Source: Undaria pinnatifida (taxonomy: Eukaryota > Sar > Phaeophyceae > Laminariales > Alariaceae). From it: a stretch of 64,000 bases of DNA. The stretch is from contig JABAKD010000017.1 of the NCBI GenBank assembly GCA_012845835.1, positions 9,414,942 through 9,478,941 of the forward strand, given 5' to 3'. Numbering within the stretch: the first letter of the stretch is position 1; each line of letters opens with the position of its first letter. Under the pieces are notes generated by a model. The model was not told the origin of the DNA. It saw only the letters and a list, made by a program, of their open reading frames with translations, and made no database searches. Shown here in pieces: positions 10,679 through 24,003 of this stretch. Position numbers and translations under genes: made by a program.

Positions 10679-12089
10679 CAAATAAGCCAAACCAACAGCC
10701 AGTGTAGTCTATGTGTGCGGAACCAAAAGTTTATGTGCGGTCAGGTCTCGTCAGGTCTCGTCAGGTGTATGATGGCTGAATGCCGTAACGTCGGTGTAAC
10801 CGTTGTTGGCTTTTCTTGAAACCGCCAACAACGACATGAAAAAAAACGCGAAAACAGAACAACAAACAGTTAGTGCTATTAATAATATTAATAGTAGTAC
10901 TTCGTAGTGGTATCTATAGAGGCACGCAGACAACGCAGACAGCAGACAGGCAGATGGGAGGGGCCACAACAACTATCGGATATCCCATGACACACCCACA
11001 ATAAACAACTACGACGAGGTGCGTACCATGTCCGTATGTATACTGGGTACTGATGATATTGTTATTAGTGTGTTAACTTATTATTATTGTTGCTCGCGTG
11101 TTACTTCATGTTTGTACCGTGTAGTTAGTGCCGTCGTTATTGGCCTCCTTCTTCGTGAAACTGCGCACACAAACCGCGAAAACAGCACATACATACGTAC
11201 CAGGTACAGGACTATATACAACAATAATATCACAACAGAGAAGAAACACTAACAAACTGTCAGGAACCTGCAGAAGAAGCACATTGTTATCGTTGTAGAC
11301 TTCAACAGAACTACAGGCAGAAAAGACAATACAACACACACGCATTGATTACGCATCGTACCCGCGTACAATAACCTTCGACTGCGACTAACAAAATGTC
11401 CGCACGGCGAATATACGTGCTATCAAATAATATAGTCTATACAAGGGAGAGGGGATGAGCAGCCGCTACTATGTAGACTATGTAGTATGTAGTCTAGACT
11501 ATGTGCCGTACGTCGTAGCCGTCGTTCTTCTTGTTTTGCGCGGCTTCTTGGAGAAAAAAAGCCGCACACCCTCCCAGCGCGCACCCACCCGCGCACAAGC
11601 AAGAAAAGGCAAACATTTAGCAACATCAACATCGAAGATACACGCAGACAGATAGATAGACGAAAAGAGGCACCGGCACACAACATCGAACAGCACACAA
11701 CGGCACACAACATCGAACAAAACACATAACAAGACACACCCACCTATTCTGCACCTACCTGTTCTTCTTCCTTATCCTTCGGCTGCGGCTAATAATAAAG
11801 AGTGACGAAACAATCCCGCCTTCCTTCATGCCTTCATGTGCACGCGTGCACGCTACTACTATGTATGGTGATAAACAAAGCGAACACGACGCGTCACGAA
11901 GTAAAACAAGAACGAGCAGGACCGGCAACACTGAACAAGAAGAAGATCAGGCAAGGAGGACCGCAAAAATAAGATCGAAACGATCGAAACATCGAAACGA
12001 TCACTGCGCCCCCACCCCATCTCTCGTCAACCAATCAATGGACAGGGTTCAAGAAGACGGTTACTTTTTCTATTTCTTCATTTTATATT
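10679..12089. other. No gene recognised
   Basis: This holds small local duplications only: GTCAGGTCTC in tandem near 10740, and GGCACACAACATCGAACA twice at about 11672-11720. One TACCAGGTA palindrome-type 9-mer is at about 11188. Open frames on both strands are Cys/Ser-rich or Arg-rich with no motif. Confidence 0.5.
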
Positions 12090-12094
12090 TTGTC

Positions 12095-13020
12095 AACCTT
12101 TGTTCGGTGAATTTTGAGTAAAAATCCAGATAATGGCCAATATTAGATCCGTAAATCTAAAATAATGGTGAATTGGATCCGTAAAATTCCGTAGAAAATA
12201 CGCATAAGAAACGACCTTTATTAGATTCTGCTTTGGCTTATGTAGGAATTTGATTTGACACGACGCTGGCCAAACAAAAGGCTGCTTGCTGCTGGTTGTT
12301 CGCTCATGGCAGACCTCCACCCACACAGATTTTGAACCTACAACCTACCAAGTATATTCCCTGTGCACTACTGACCGCACGCATCCCAAGACTGCCCTCC
12401 AGCCGTTCGGACTACTAGCCTCCCTTCCTGTGCTGGCGATGCCCCCTACGGACTGCTTCGGCGACTCCGATGCTTGCAGTGCTTCGCTGGCATGGTGAGT
12501 CTTGGTGAAAACTCGGTCCGGTTGCTGCTTTGCCTTGCCATGCTTTCGCGGACAGGTGGTTGATTCGCCTTTCTCGAACGCACGACGAGCGAGCTTCGAG
12601 CTCGTAGAAACTCCACTCCCTGCTAAGCCTCTGCCTCGGTAAGCATTTGCAATGCTCCGAGTGCCGTGTACCCCCAGCCCTTTTCCCGCAAGGGGTCGCT
12701 GGGTTGGTGCTGTGCTGCATGCAACCAACCCCGAGCTGACTTGACCTTCGGCCCTTGGTCCTCCTCCTAAAAATGTCGTTGTTTTCTCGCTCTTTCTGAA
12801 ACTCAACATCATCGCTACCACACCACCCCAGTGTGCCCGAGCAACATCGAGGACTGCTGCTGCCCACGACGAGGTCACCACTGCACCATGGCACTGACCC
12901 GGACCTATCTGCATCAACCCCGCTCCCATCTGGGGTAGCGGTGACTGGGCTAGACCTGTCTCCGGTGACTGCGGGCAGCTGCAGCCTGGTGAGCCTCTAA
13001 AAAATTGTGTCCCACGCAAT
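12095..13020 (-). other. Possible tRNA-headed element plus GC-rich block
   Basis: On the minus strand near 12385-12320, GGTCAGTAGTGCACAGGG could be a Pol III box A and GTAGGTTCAAAATCTG a box B, followed by an A/T-rich body to about 12095. The GC-rich part (12360-13020) has two long overlapping minus frames (224 and 160 residues). Neither has a recognised motif and each is a frame-shadow of the other, so I do not call a gene. Confidence 0.25.
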
Positions 13021-14079
13021 CCTCCACCTCTATTTTTGACTGGTGTTGGAATTCGTATGGCAACGAAGTATAGACGCCGTCTGTCCAGATCAGACGCCCC
13101 TGTTTTGCTTTTGACTTGTCAGGTATTTCGTTCGTGTTTGTCTTGTATAAAGTATGGAATGTTGTACTATTTTCTCGTGTATTTTGTCTAGGGTAAAGTA
13201 TGCAATTCGAGGAATTTGTGGCCCAGGCTTCCCAGACTGTGTGACGATGGTGAATGGTGATATATTCAGGTATTTTCTGAAAGGGCGGAGCGAATCGATT
13301 CGGAACTCAATGAGGACCAAAGACTGCTGGTGCTGTCCTATGAACAATTGCGATTGGCTCGACGAAGCTTTGCATCGCCGTGTGCTTGAGCCGATGTACT
13401 CTCCCTGCGGCTGCCACTGCTTCTCCTCGGCAGTCTACTGCTGCTGCTCCTCTTCGGCAGTCTACTGCTGCTGCTATGCAAGTACGCTGCTGCTTTTTGT
13501 GGATTTTTTTTGTCTTCGATTTAGTGTGGCACGATTCCTATAGCGGGTGATTGGTTGTGCTGTTGTGGTTGTGATGGGTTGAACGACATAACGATTACGG
13601 CGGCATCGAGCAGCCCTTTGGGATGTATGATTCGTGCCCACAGCAGTGGAACGTTAGGGGGAGTACGGCTTGTTGCACTCCCCTCCTTGCACGAAGGTTT
13701 GCACACAGCAGTATCATACTACAAGTTCTGTCGCTTTTGGAGGTTGTGGTCACGGCGGTCCCACTCGATCATTTCGTTTAGACCACTTGCTGTATGACCC
13801 ACCCTTGTTCCAATTCGCGTTCGATTTTTGACGAATTCGTGCTGTGTCCGTGTACGTCATATTTATTTCTCGTCTTGTGCACAGCGGCACAGCGCCGCTG
13901 CATTGCTTCTCGGTAGCAGAACCAATCTGTTTTGTTTGTATGATATGCGTCCATCACCCCCCCCTCCCCCCGGCCATCTCTCCTTCCGTTCTACCAGGTA
14001 TAGATAGCACAACCCCTGCTATAGCTACTACTCCGTATTAATTATAGATCCTTATCAATAGACCGGCCAGTCTTCCTGA
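13021..14079. other. No gene recognised
   Basis: Unique-looking sequence with a small CTGCTGCTCCTCTTCGGCAG duplication near 13420-13475 and one TACCAGGTA site at about 13995. Short frames have no domain features. Confidence 0.45.
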
Positions 14080-14935
14080 ACCCGTTTGTGTCACGCCATT
14101 CTTGCTGACCCTCTTGCTTATGCTGAAAAATGATCCTGGGCTAATTCCAAGTAGTTTTTCCGCTAAAACGCCGTTCTTGTAACTGCAAAATGATATTAGA
14201 CGACAGCATAGTACACACCTTTTGGTACGAGTATGAGTATTGCCATGTAGTTCATCCCCCAAAACGTCTTTTTCGTCCTTTCCGTTGCTCCAAAGAAGGG
14301 CCTACACACGATTGCGTTAGTAGCGTGTCCCCAAACACGTGGCCGGAGTACTGCGCAGTCCGTCGTGTAAGGGTTTTGTCCTCGCTGGCTTTTACCACTT
14401 CAAAAATGGTCCAAACATCCAAGTAGTTTGTCCCCCCAAACGCCTCTGTTATTGCTGCAAAAATGATCCCAGACTAGCTCCAAGTACTTTTTATCAAACA
14501 CGCGGGTGCAGGGCAGGACTTCAAAGGGTTTTCCTCGCTGACTATTATATACGTGCGCTACTTTGGCTGGAGTACTTCGCAGTACATGTTTTAAGGGTCC
14601 TGTCCTCGCTGACTTTTACCGCTGCACAAATGGTTCAACACTAATTCCAAGTAGTTTTTACCTAAAAACGCCTCTTTTATTTCTGCAAAAATGATCCCAC
14701 ACTAAATCCAAGTAATTTTATCCAAAACGTGGGTGCAACACCAAAAGGGTTTTGCTCGCCGATTACGTGCGATATGGCTATTAACGAAAACCTGCCCGAC
14801 ACTAATTCCAAGTAGTTTGTCCCGAAAAACGTGGGTGCAGGTTGTCCTCGCTGCCTATTAAATGGTCCCGCACAGGTTTCAACTACTGAACCGGTATGTT
14901 TTTGCAACCAAACACGTGGATGCATCTCGTACACC
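14080..14935. repeat. Repeat family E block, about seven degenerate units
   Basis: Roughly 100-bp degenerate units repeat in tandem. Each carries an AAATGATCC or AAATGGTCC word, CTAATTCCAAGTAGTTT (or CTAGCTCCAAGTACTTT), a CCAAAACG or CCGAAAAACG word followed by a TGGGTGCAG-like word, and GGGTTTTGTCCTCGCTG. Related single blocks occur at 17660-17800, 34699-35260, 38574-38668 and 55660-55760. The block ends just before TAZ exon 1. Confidence 0.75.
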
Positions 14936-15009
14936 TACACTAACAAGGTTATCCTTTTGCTGACTACGATGCTAATGCTCTTGTATGTAACAACGCCAAA
15001 TAATTTCAG

Positions 15010-15897
15010 ATGGCGAAGCGCAAGCAGCGAGGTAGCCCAGCAGGAGGGGGAGGCGGAGCACGCCTCCTGTCCTCTATGCCAGGTCGTCTTTCAAGAACTT
15101 TCCCGCGGGAACCAAGGCCAGAGTCGCAAGCTAAGCGCGTGGCTACTCTCATCCCTCTCGAAGACTCCTCCCTGAAGCAACGACAACAGCGGCCTGCGAT
15201 GCACAGCCCAGCAGCAGCAGGAAAAGCGGATGCAGCAGCAGCAAAAGTAGAAGCAGAAGCAGCAACAGCAAGAACAGCAACAGTAGTAACACTCAACAGA
15301 GAAGACCCCATCAACAACAGCAGAAGTAGCAGCAGCAGCATGGCAAGAAGCAGCAGTGTAGCTGCTGGTGATTGTGCTAGAGCTGCTAATTTTGCGGAAA
15401 CTAACTTGCGGAGTAGCCCCCTTAAAGAGGGGGAAATGGACCCCACCATTGGTGGGGCGCTGCTTACGGGTCCTGTGAGGTCTGTTGCCCGAGGAGAACA
15501 TTATCCGAGGGGTCCAGAGCGGGAGGAGCCCCCCCGCCAGCCCGGCGTCATGCCTTCGGGTAGTGGCTCTCGTCCAGCTTTAGGGGCTGTGTCGCCGGCT
15601 TCCCCTGCTACAGCTGGGGGGGCGGGGGTGCAGGATTGTTGTGCACCGTCCTCCCCACCACCAGCACCACTATCAGGCAATGAACGTGGTGCTCCTGCTG
15701 TTAGTCCTACTCCTCCTACTAATGGAAGTGGTGCTGCGTGTGCTGCAGTTAACGGTGCGGCTCCTGTCAGCGGTGGTATTAACGGGAGTGCTGCGGGTGC
15801 TGGTGTGGGGCAAGACAGCAAGCAGGCGGCGCTAAAGGCAATGATGTTCAAGGCCAAGATGGCTTCGGACAACATCCGACTACTGCTACACGCAAAG
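15010..15897 (+). CDS. TAZ-type zinc-finger protein, exon 1 (residues 1-296)
   Basis: A 296-codon open exon begins at ATG directly after a splice-acceptor-like AATAATTTCAG and ends at the strong donor CGCAAAG|GTGAGC. An in-frame TAA lies just upstream, so this ATG is the likely start; a 5' untranslated exon may be spliced to it. Residues 1-270 are low complexity: a basic start (MAKRKQR), Ala/Gln/Ser-rich stretches, then Gly/Pro/Ala-rich linker, as expected of a disordered transcriptional-regulator arm. Residues about 270-296 (QAALKAMMFKAKMASDNIRL, then LLLHAK) form the helix that opens a TAZ domain and place the first zinc ligand at His294. TAZ domains (as in CBP/p300 and plant BT proteins) are protein-interaction modules binding transcription-factor activation regions. 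No acetyltransferase or bromodomain is seen. Confidence 0.72.
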
Positions 15898-18374
15898 GTG
15901 AGCAGACCAGCCAAGCAAGGCCTTATAAGAGGGTTAGCGGGGGGCGGGGGGCGGGGGGGAAGGTGTACCCATCTAGCCCGAACATAAGAGGGGCACGGGG
16001 CCGGGCGGTGGGGGGGGGATCGTACTCGTCTGTTGCGTGTCTTGAGTCATTTGCCCATTTACCACGCATCCTAATTGGCTACGGCAGTACTCCTCATGCC
16101 TGTAGAGACATGGATAGTGGAGACAGACAACTTTGATACGTTTCGAGACGGAGCACGGCTCCACGTTCTTCTCCTGTCCATGCATCATACGACTACTAAC
16201 TGTGAGGACACCTCCAAAATTTGGGCCTTCGTTACGTTTTTCCCGTGCATTTTTGCATCAAAACTTTTTGCTTTGATTTTTTCGCCTTCCTGTCTGGCCT
16301 ACTCTGTGGCCACTATCCATGTCCTATTAACAGGAGAGGGTGCGCGATAGGATGACAGCCAACCAACCAGCCACCCATTTTACTACCCAACGCCATCAAT
16401 GCCCCATGCCAACCATCACTCAAGTTACAATTACCAACACAGAGTAGCAGTTATGTTATTTGTGCGGAGCGTTACCAGCTGGCTCTAACAGACAATACAA
16501 CGGGACCACCTAAAAATAGTAGTGTGCTCGGTAGGAATAGGTTCAAGCGATACCCACCGCACTAAACTGGGGCTACGCACTAAAGGGTACCGCACTACTG
16601 CGGGACCACGACTCTGTACAGCAGTCCCACATGTGGGTCATGTTTCAGTTTCCGGGACTCTAACGCGATCCAGAGCTTGCATCTGATGAAACCCCCCGTT
16701 TTGGTTTCAGATTTTTTTTTCAAGATAAGAATAGGTTAAAGTATGAACTTATTAAACGTATTTCCGCAACAGTAGTATGTGGAATATAGAGCAGGACAGG
16801 ACAGGTTGTTATTTTTTTTAGTGTTTGCCTTTTTTCGGACTTGTTGAGTTATCTTGGCACTATTTATCGGTCCTTCGTTAGAGCCCATATACTTTGCATC
16901 TTACTGCAATAATTTTATCATCAGCGCTGCTCTTTACAGAAAGCTTGACAGAGAACACTTGTGCCACAACACCAAAGTACAACCACCAGGTGCGACCAGG
17001 TAGCTTTTCGTGTGAAATACTCGCCTTACATCCTTGACAGCTGTCTACCGCCGTCTACCGACATATATCCCACTACATCGCTATCAATACTACCGCTATA
17101 ACATAAAACCGCTATGTTTGCTTTGTGCTGCCGAGGTGCCATATCGGTGTTTAATTTACTGGTATGATAGAAACGAAGCAGGCAGATATCGCCTGAATAT
17201 TATCGCGGCAGCAGTGTTACGTAATATTAACAGTAGTAGTGCCGTTCTACTGGTTCGAAGCAACGTAAGAAACTGAAAGTTTTGTACGCACTCGTGGTGC
17301 TACGTTGTATATGCCACGATCGGCGGAAATGCAAGAACCACTTAATCATGTGTAATAACTCCCTAACAGTGATTATATTTCAGTCCAGAGTTGTACGTAG
17401 TATGAGGCTTTTTGGCTGAAATTTGCTCTCTTGAGTTGCGCTTTGAGTCGCGTGCTGACCTTTCACCTATTTTGTTATATCATTATTATAATACCACACC
17501 ATCATACGACCTGAAGCATCAGTACCAGTGAGAATCTGAAAGTTTTCTACGTACTCGTGCGTGGTACGGGTGATATAGTATGAGACGTACAGAAGTGACT
17601 CGGCTTTCTTGTCGATTGCTTTCTTTGGGCCCTGTGTCGCGCTCGAAGCTGCTTGCGTTTCATACGCGCTGTGATTAGTTCCAATACTAAGATATCTCCA
17701 AGTGGTTTGGTCCCAAGACGTGGCAACAAGTCTAAAGTGGATAGCCTCTCCTTCCCACTGCGAAAGTGATCCGATACTGATTCCAAGTAGTTTGCCGCTC
17801 GCTGTAAACGTAAGTGCATTAGTCTATAGAGCCAAGGTAATATCCATCTTGTGGGTATTCTCCTGATATTTATATTACCAGTATTAATAATTTTTGCGAT
17901 CTACGTCCAACACAACCATTGTCCGTGTAATTCTATTATATCAGGCTACGAATATTATTCCCGCTACAACAGCAGCTGCACCACTATTATAGATCACAAT
18001 CTATACCCGGAGTCGCGTCGAAAGGATGGAAGGATGTGTGGTGGGCGTTGATAGATGGCAAGATTTCCTCGGATCGATCGAGGCATCGGTCGGCGATCGA
18101 GATCGAGATTGGTTGGCGCAGGGTTTTGATTAATATCTTACGAAGCACTGCTGTCTTGATACCCTGTACCTTTTGTTTAATTTTTTTCTTCCCTTTCTGT
18201 TTTTTCCTTCCTATTCTTTTTTCTAATTGGCTTGAGTCTGACGTGCGTATCCGTAGTGATAGGTACCTCGTGTAATATTATAGGTGGTAGTCTTTTCTGC
18301 GTGGCAAGCGGTGTAGTCGATTTTTCAGGCGCGAGTAGTGCGACGTATGTACCAATATGGATCTGGCGCATCGT

Positions 18375-18656
<282 letters not shown>

Positions 18657-18812
18657 CCTGGTATGATATTTTATAAACAATATTTCAAGGACGTCAGCCG
18701 TGAGTGAGTTCGACGAATTTCAGGTTAATGCTTATCTTTGCAAGCTGCGTTGTTGGTACTTGTAATATACAGTCTTGTTCATCACGGTGATATTTGTTTT
18801 GCATTTCAGACA

Positions 18813-18831
18813 TGTGTGTGTGTGTGTGTGT
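18813..18831. repeat. (TG)n microsatellite
   Basis: Nine to ten TG units. It lies after a family C-like fragment (TTTGCAAGCTGCG near 18735) on the inverted strand. Confidence 0.9.
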
Positions 18832-19500
18832 GTTCTTCACATTAAACCGTTCTTCTACTCGTCGACATCCAGCACACCCAGTGTCCGTACTGATTCTTCA
18901 CCCTAGAAAGATCAGCTCTGTGGTCACAAGCCACGACACAGAGATAATGCATCGTAATGCATTCGACAACGCAATGTCATGCCCTAGTACTGGGTACGAC
19001 AGGCACAACATACATACGTCAGCAACAGAAATACATTGGAAGAGAGAAATACGAAATAAACAAAAACAAAAACAAAAACAAAAACAAAAAACAAAAAACA
19101 AAATAAGAAAACAAATAAAAACAAAGATAAAAATCATGTGGCAACTATCGTACGGGGTATAGCGCTATTATGAGAATAATACGATTATTTTTGTTATGAT
19201 TCTGTTTTAGTCAAGTCTGGCAACGTTTGGAGAACGTGGCGCTTACTGCTTGCTGTTCCAGTGATATTCATCGCTGTCAACCATGTTGAAACTATCTAAT
19301 AAACCATAATAAACCATGTGTAAACCATGTGTACCACGTCACAAAAGACAACGTCAAACATGATGAACCCGTCATTCAATGGGCGCAAAATATCCATATC
19401 CAGCGGAAGCAAATACAAACAGTTTCATGTTTTAGTTGCACGCACGTCAGCAGTCATCCGTCATCCATCCATCACACCCGACCTATACACATCCATACAG

Positions 19501-19640
19501 GAAGGGTCCCCCCACAAGGCGGTCTGAGTAGGGCGTTTTCCTCGTATAAGGCGGTCAAAATTGCTTGGCGCGACAGGGGGATTGCACTCATAACCTGGAG
19601 GGTGTAAGGCGGCTTCCCCCAAGAAGGCGGTCATTTTGCT
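19501..19640. repeat. Repeat family G copy (AAGGCGGTC repeats)
   Basis: Three spaced GGCGGTC words, TATAAGGCGGTCAAAAT, TTGGCGCGACAGGGGGATTG and GGCGGCTTCCCCC. The same order occurs at 34861-35008 and 35665-35805. No coding function is apparent. Confidence 0.75.
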
Positions 19641-20237
19641 CTCTATACCACATCACCGCATTACTGGGATGCTCCTACTGCTACACCACTCTGGACGAAA
19701 ATGTAATGCTCAGTTAGTCTCTATGTTAATGATCCAACGATCCTTTTTTTTCCGTCCAGGGAAGTACGTCATAACTGGTACCAACCAGGTAATCCCTACC
19801 TGGTACATAAAAAAAGGAAGAAAACAAGAAAAAGTGATATTACTACTATTATGCACCACAGCAGCACAGCAGGGGTAGATGTCAGTTTTTTTTGTTGCGG
19901 CAATCGGAACATCATGGCAGCCCTTCATCTTCGATATTTTTTTACTTATAATATTATTTTGTCTTTTTTGCAAACATTTTCACGTTTAGGGAGCAGGATG
20001 TATTGGCGATGTGTCGATAATCGTTTGACATTTTGATACATTTTAATGCATATTCAGGGATATTTTGATGATGCAATTATCCGGAATGCTACACACGAAA
20101 CGAGATTGATGTGTTTGGCCCTTTTGGCCGCGTCAAGTTTCGGGGCCGGTCTGTCAAAGCGGTCCAACCGCGGTCTCTCACGATAAATGGTATGTTTGGT
20201 GTTGGGCAGTTGATGTCTTACCCTGGTACTCCTGTTT

Positions 20238-20545
20238 ATTTTTTTTTTTGGTTCATCTCATGAAATATCTTCGCATGTGTGTTATTTCTCCTTCTCCCTA
20301 CGTCGACGTAACTCCAATCCAGGGTCACTGATCACGCTCTTCTCTCCCCTCCCCACTTCGGTGTGTGCTTCATGTTTATCGCGAGAAGGCTTCAGCTCCT
20401 TCCCTCGTCGTCTCGCCTAGAATTGCCCCTACCCACGCTTAAAGACGCTCCCACTAGTTGATTCCTTTGGTTTTTGTTTTATCAAATATTCTCAACAGTC
20501 CGATCCATGTGAGATCCAAATTCCAGAAGCAACTCTAATAACGCC
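20238..20545 (-). mobile_element. SINE-2 body fragment
   Basis: A T-run at 20238 (poly-A tail on the minus strand) is followed by ATCCAGGGTCACTGATCACG, CTCCCCTCCCCACTTCGGTG, CTTCCCTCGTCGTCTCGCC and GCCCCTACCCACGCTTAAAG, the body order of the fuller copy at 22279-22619. The tRNA-like head is missing here. A matching head lies inverted at about 21130-21182, so the two may be parts of one disrupted copy. Confidence 0.55.
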
Positions 20546-21129
20546 TGTGGGATGAGGGGGAAACTGACGACGATAATTGACGATTACGGCATCGGCCAGT
20601 GCTATTAATAGTAATATTAATGGCAATAGTTGGCCATAATACAAGCCAATATGTGGGTTGACGGCTCTTACCCCTTGACGGTCAGGACAGCCGTCAAGGA
20701 ACTCTACACAATAAAACTAGTATGATGAGTACAAAGCCGCCTTGACGGGTCAAAACTAGATCTTCAACCGACGTGTTCGATACAACAAATGGTGTCCGAA
20801 CTACAGCAGACAGCAGTAATCTAATACGAGTGCAAAGACTCGGACGGGACAGGTGCAAGGTGCAGCATGATCGTACTGACAGTACTGCTGCGCGCTCACG
20901 CTACTCAGATACAGATGGTTGAATAGACTGATTGATGACTATCATTCTGCTGCTGTCGCAATTGTCTGGTGTTTTTTGTGAATTAGTAAAAACCTTCTTG
21001 TTGTAGTATCAATTAGTATCAATTAGTATCAACTACCTGGTAGCATCAAAATTAGCTGAAAATTAGCATCACAATTAGTATCAAACGGAGCCCAACAGGG
21101 TTAACAGTCAATAGCCAGCTGTTCATAGC

Positions 21130-21182
21130 AGGTTTGAGGGTAACCACTATTTATTAACAGACCATCGGGGCGACCGGCGAAG
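21130..21182 (-). mobile_element. Isolated SINE tRNA-like head
   Basis: Minus strand: GCCGGTCGCCCCGATGGTC then TGGTTACCCTCAAACC. The first 20 bases match the heads at 22619 and 24654. No B box or body follows directly. Confidence 0.5.
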
Positions 21183-21682
21183 CATGTATTGTGCATACCA
21201 GGTATGGGGTATCCTGAATACTAATAGCAGTGTGTTGTGTGTTGTCTTTGCATTAATTCGTTCGCTGTACCCGGCGACATCAGTACACCCAGCGCAGCAA
21301 TGTGCAGTGAAAGTCATTTTACTGGCGTTTCAGTAAGGAAATGATTTTTTTCTTTTTCAGTTCGAATAGTTGGCGTTTTATTTTTCCTTTTTTCTCTGTC
21401 ACGTACAGACCGTAGATGAGTGCGATTGAGGCACGGACTGAGGAGTTTTCCTGCAGTTAGTCATCTTGCAGTTACCTACAGCTATGTACGACTCCTGTAC
21501 TCAGTTTTCTCTGCTTTTCCTTCAGTCCCTTCCCGCTATTTAGTACGGCAGTAGGTCCGCGTTAAAAACACAAAAGCTATAAATGAAATGCCATTATTCA
21601 CAGTAGGTGCGGCTGGACTGGAAGACAGGGCCACTTTTTTATTTTATAAATACGATATACATACTGTACGAGTATTATAAAA

Positions 21683-21775
21683 ATTAAAATATACTCCAGC
21701 TGTGAGATCGAATATTTTGTCGAAACTCATCTTTGCAAGCTGTGTGTGATACTCCGATTGCGCGTATTATATAGG
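21683..21775 (-). repeat. Repeat family C end fragment
   Basis: Minus strand: ATACGCGCAATCGGAGTATC, ACACACAGCTTGCAAAGATG, AGTTTCGACAAAATATTCGA, TCTCACAGCTGGAGTATA. Only the last 90 bp of family C are present, so the 5' part is missing. Confidence 0.75.
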
Positions 21776-22278
21776 GCAGCAGCAAACAGCTCGGATGATC
21801 AAATAAATCAAAAAATTAATCACCTATTAGTAAACGAACGAACAAACAAAAATAATGAACGACGACGGTGGATTATTATTTTTCTTGTTTTTTGCTTCTG
21901 ATGGTCTCTTTTGTTGTGCCATGGTACTCTCCCTAGATGCATGCATGATGTTTTTTCCCTGTCGGAACTTCCGCTGTCGGAGGTGCTCACTTCCTTGGCT
22001 ATGCGCGGATCCGATCATCGATCTCTGCCGTTTAATTGCATCGACGAAGTTTCTGTTTGGCATTGTCTAGCTTGGTCAAGCACCGGCCAGCCAGTAAAGC
22101 CAGTGAACGTCGGCTTGTTGCAGCCCCGAAAGTCTACGAAACGTAGACGAAAAATCGACAGGAAAATCAAAATAAACAACGTACATAGGAAAAAACCAGG
22201 AAAAAACGAACGCACAAAACATAAGAACAAAACAGCGAGAAAAACAAAACAAAAAAGCGTACACGAAACAAAGCATAC

Positions 22279-22619
22279 CTTTTTTTTTCCATCCCACTTA
22301 TTATCACCGCATTACTCTCGCGCTCCCACTCAGTAGTAGCTCAGATCCGGGGTCACATAGCGTGCCCTCCTCTCCCCGTCCCCACTACGGTATAATAACG
22401 CCTTCATTTTTATCTCTAAAAAAAAATTGCGTTTTCTTCCCTCGTTGACTCGCATCGAATTGTGCCTACCCACGCTGCTAAGCGTTCTCAGCAGTTGGTC
22501 CTCTTTTTGCATTTTTGCAAATATATGAAAAAACTCACCACGATGGGAATCGAACTTGAGGACCAACGCTAGTAGTATTCGAGGGTAACCACTTTTAATA
22601 GACCACCGGGGCGACCGGC
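22279..22619 (-). mobile_element. SINE-2 copy with tRNA-like head
   Basis: Minus strand: the head GCCGGTCGCCCCGGTGGTCT may carry a Pol III box A. AAGTTCGATTCCCATC is a good box B. The body then runs ACTCACC, CTGCTGAGAACGC, GTGGGTAGGCACAATTCGAT and GCGAGTCAACGAGGGAAGA to an A-run at 22279. About 340 bp. The RNA-polymerase-III head plus A-tail layout defines a tRNA-derived SINE. Confidence 0.65.
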
Positions 22620-22673
22620 TCTCATCTGGTACACGTTACTTCCAAGAAGTTTTTACCCGTATACTTTTTTTTT

Positions 22674-22970
22674 TTCTTCACACACATGTCCTTCCCAGCT
22701 TCTGGACAAGCCGTGGTCACAGGCGTCGTCCCTTCTTCCCCCCGGTTCTTGCCTTCAATTTTTATCTCGCATAGGGTTCGGCAATCCCACTGCTCGTCGA
22801 TCTTTCATCGAGTGTTACTAACTCACGCTCTCGCGCTTCCCCCAAGTCAATGTGTGCATAGAAAAAGTCCCCACGAATTTATTCGAGTATGCACTCGGGG
22901 AGATTCGAACTCACGAAACTGACCTATACCAGGGTCGAGGATAATCTGATACGCCACCTGGGCGACCGGC
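22674..22970 (-). mobile_element. SINE-1 copy with tRNA-like head
   Basis: Minus strand: GCCGGTCGCCCAGGTGGCGT starts the head and contains box A-like GGTGGCGTATCAG. GAGTTCGAATCTCC is box B. The body has ACTCGATGAAAGATCGACGA, GCAGTGGGATTGCCGAACCC, AAAATTGAAGGCAAGAACCG, GGTCACAGGC-type sequence inverted, GCTTGTCCAGAAGCTGG, and an A-run tail. Matches 24654-24957 and 56694-57025 throughout. Confidence 0.75.
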
Positions 22971-23147
22971 ATGCACAGATGTAGGCATGGCGGGTCAAGT
23001 CCGAAATTGAAAGTGGTGAAGTGTCCCTCTGCCGTCTTATATGATACTTATATGTATATACTCGTATCATAGCTCCATGGAACGTCGGTGGGCAATGGGC
23101 AAAGCAGTTAAGGTCGGGGAGTTGTTGCGAAAAAACCCCGAAAGCCT

Positions 23148-23345
23148 AGGAAATGTGAACGAAAAAATGAAAAACTGCATTAAAACCCATGAGCGAAAAA
23201 ATGAAAATACCGAAAACGTGTGAACGAAAAAATGGAAAACTGCAATAAAACGTAAGCGAAAAAAATGAAAATACCGAAAACGGGTGCAAAAAAATGAAAA
23301 CACGAAAAACGGAAGCGAAAAAACGAACAAAAACGGAAGAAAAAC
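23148..23345. repeat. A-rich minisatellite (GCGAAAAAATGAAAA type)
   Basis: Five to six units of GAGCGAAAAAATGAAAATAC or similar, about 30-60 bp each, with AAAACTGCAATAAAAC inserts. The minus frames (FHFFVHTF) are repeat artefacts. Confidence 0.8.
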
Positions 23346-23930
23346 GCAGGAAAGCCCGAGGTGGACAGTCGGTTGGCAGGTTGTTTAGAATTGGAAAGCA
23401 GGAATTGACCAACTCAAGGGCAAGGTTCGAGGTGCAATTGAATAGGATACGTCGGATACATGGAGGTAATCCGCACGCCGCAAGACACCTAACACGTTTA
23501 TTCCATGATGCTGTCTGCATGCCAGGTGCCAGGTAATCAGTACCAGGTAGTACGTGGTGATAATTTACTATTGAGTGGTATGATCGTATAATATGTTTAC
23601 ATTATTTTATCCTCTTCGGTATATCAGTATACAGCAGTATACAATAGTCGCTTAATAAGTACTTATCGAAACATCTGCCTGTTTATCAGTATCAAAACTA
23701 GAATACCTGGTACCAGGTATGTCGTACGTTTGTCTCGATAATACCGTATCAGGGTTTGAGGTACAGCAGTATGCTTTATTTGTAACACTTTGTTGATATT
23801 TGGTAAGTTTAATTTGTTGGTTTGTTTGTATACACCCGTTTTAAAAATTAATAGTACCGCATGTATAGAGCAGGGAGGGTAGATTATGAGTCTACCTAGA
23901 GACGAGCAGCATCTGGCTGCTGCATGGTCT

Positions 23931-24003
23931 GTCTGGTGCTGGTGCTGCTGGTGCTGGTGCTGCTGGTGCTGGTGCTGCTGGTGCTGGTGCTGCTGGTGCT
24001 GCT
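23931..24003. repeat. 18-bp minisatellite (GGTGCTGGTGCTGCT)n
   Basis: About four 18-bp units of CTGGTGCTGGTGCTGCTG. The minus strand reads HQHQQHQHQQ or STSSTSTSS. No flanking conserved protein supports a coding role. Confidence 0.9.

Noticed and set aside
12345-13019. 224-residue minus-strand frame as a gene
   Set aside because: Ser/Gly/Ala-rich with no motif, overlapped by another long frame, and containing tRNA-like box B sequence at its end.
23931-24003. CRISPR-like or regulatory repeat
   Set aside because: Units are contiguous with no unique spacers; it is an ordinary minisatellite. The same applies to the other arrays in the window.
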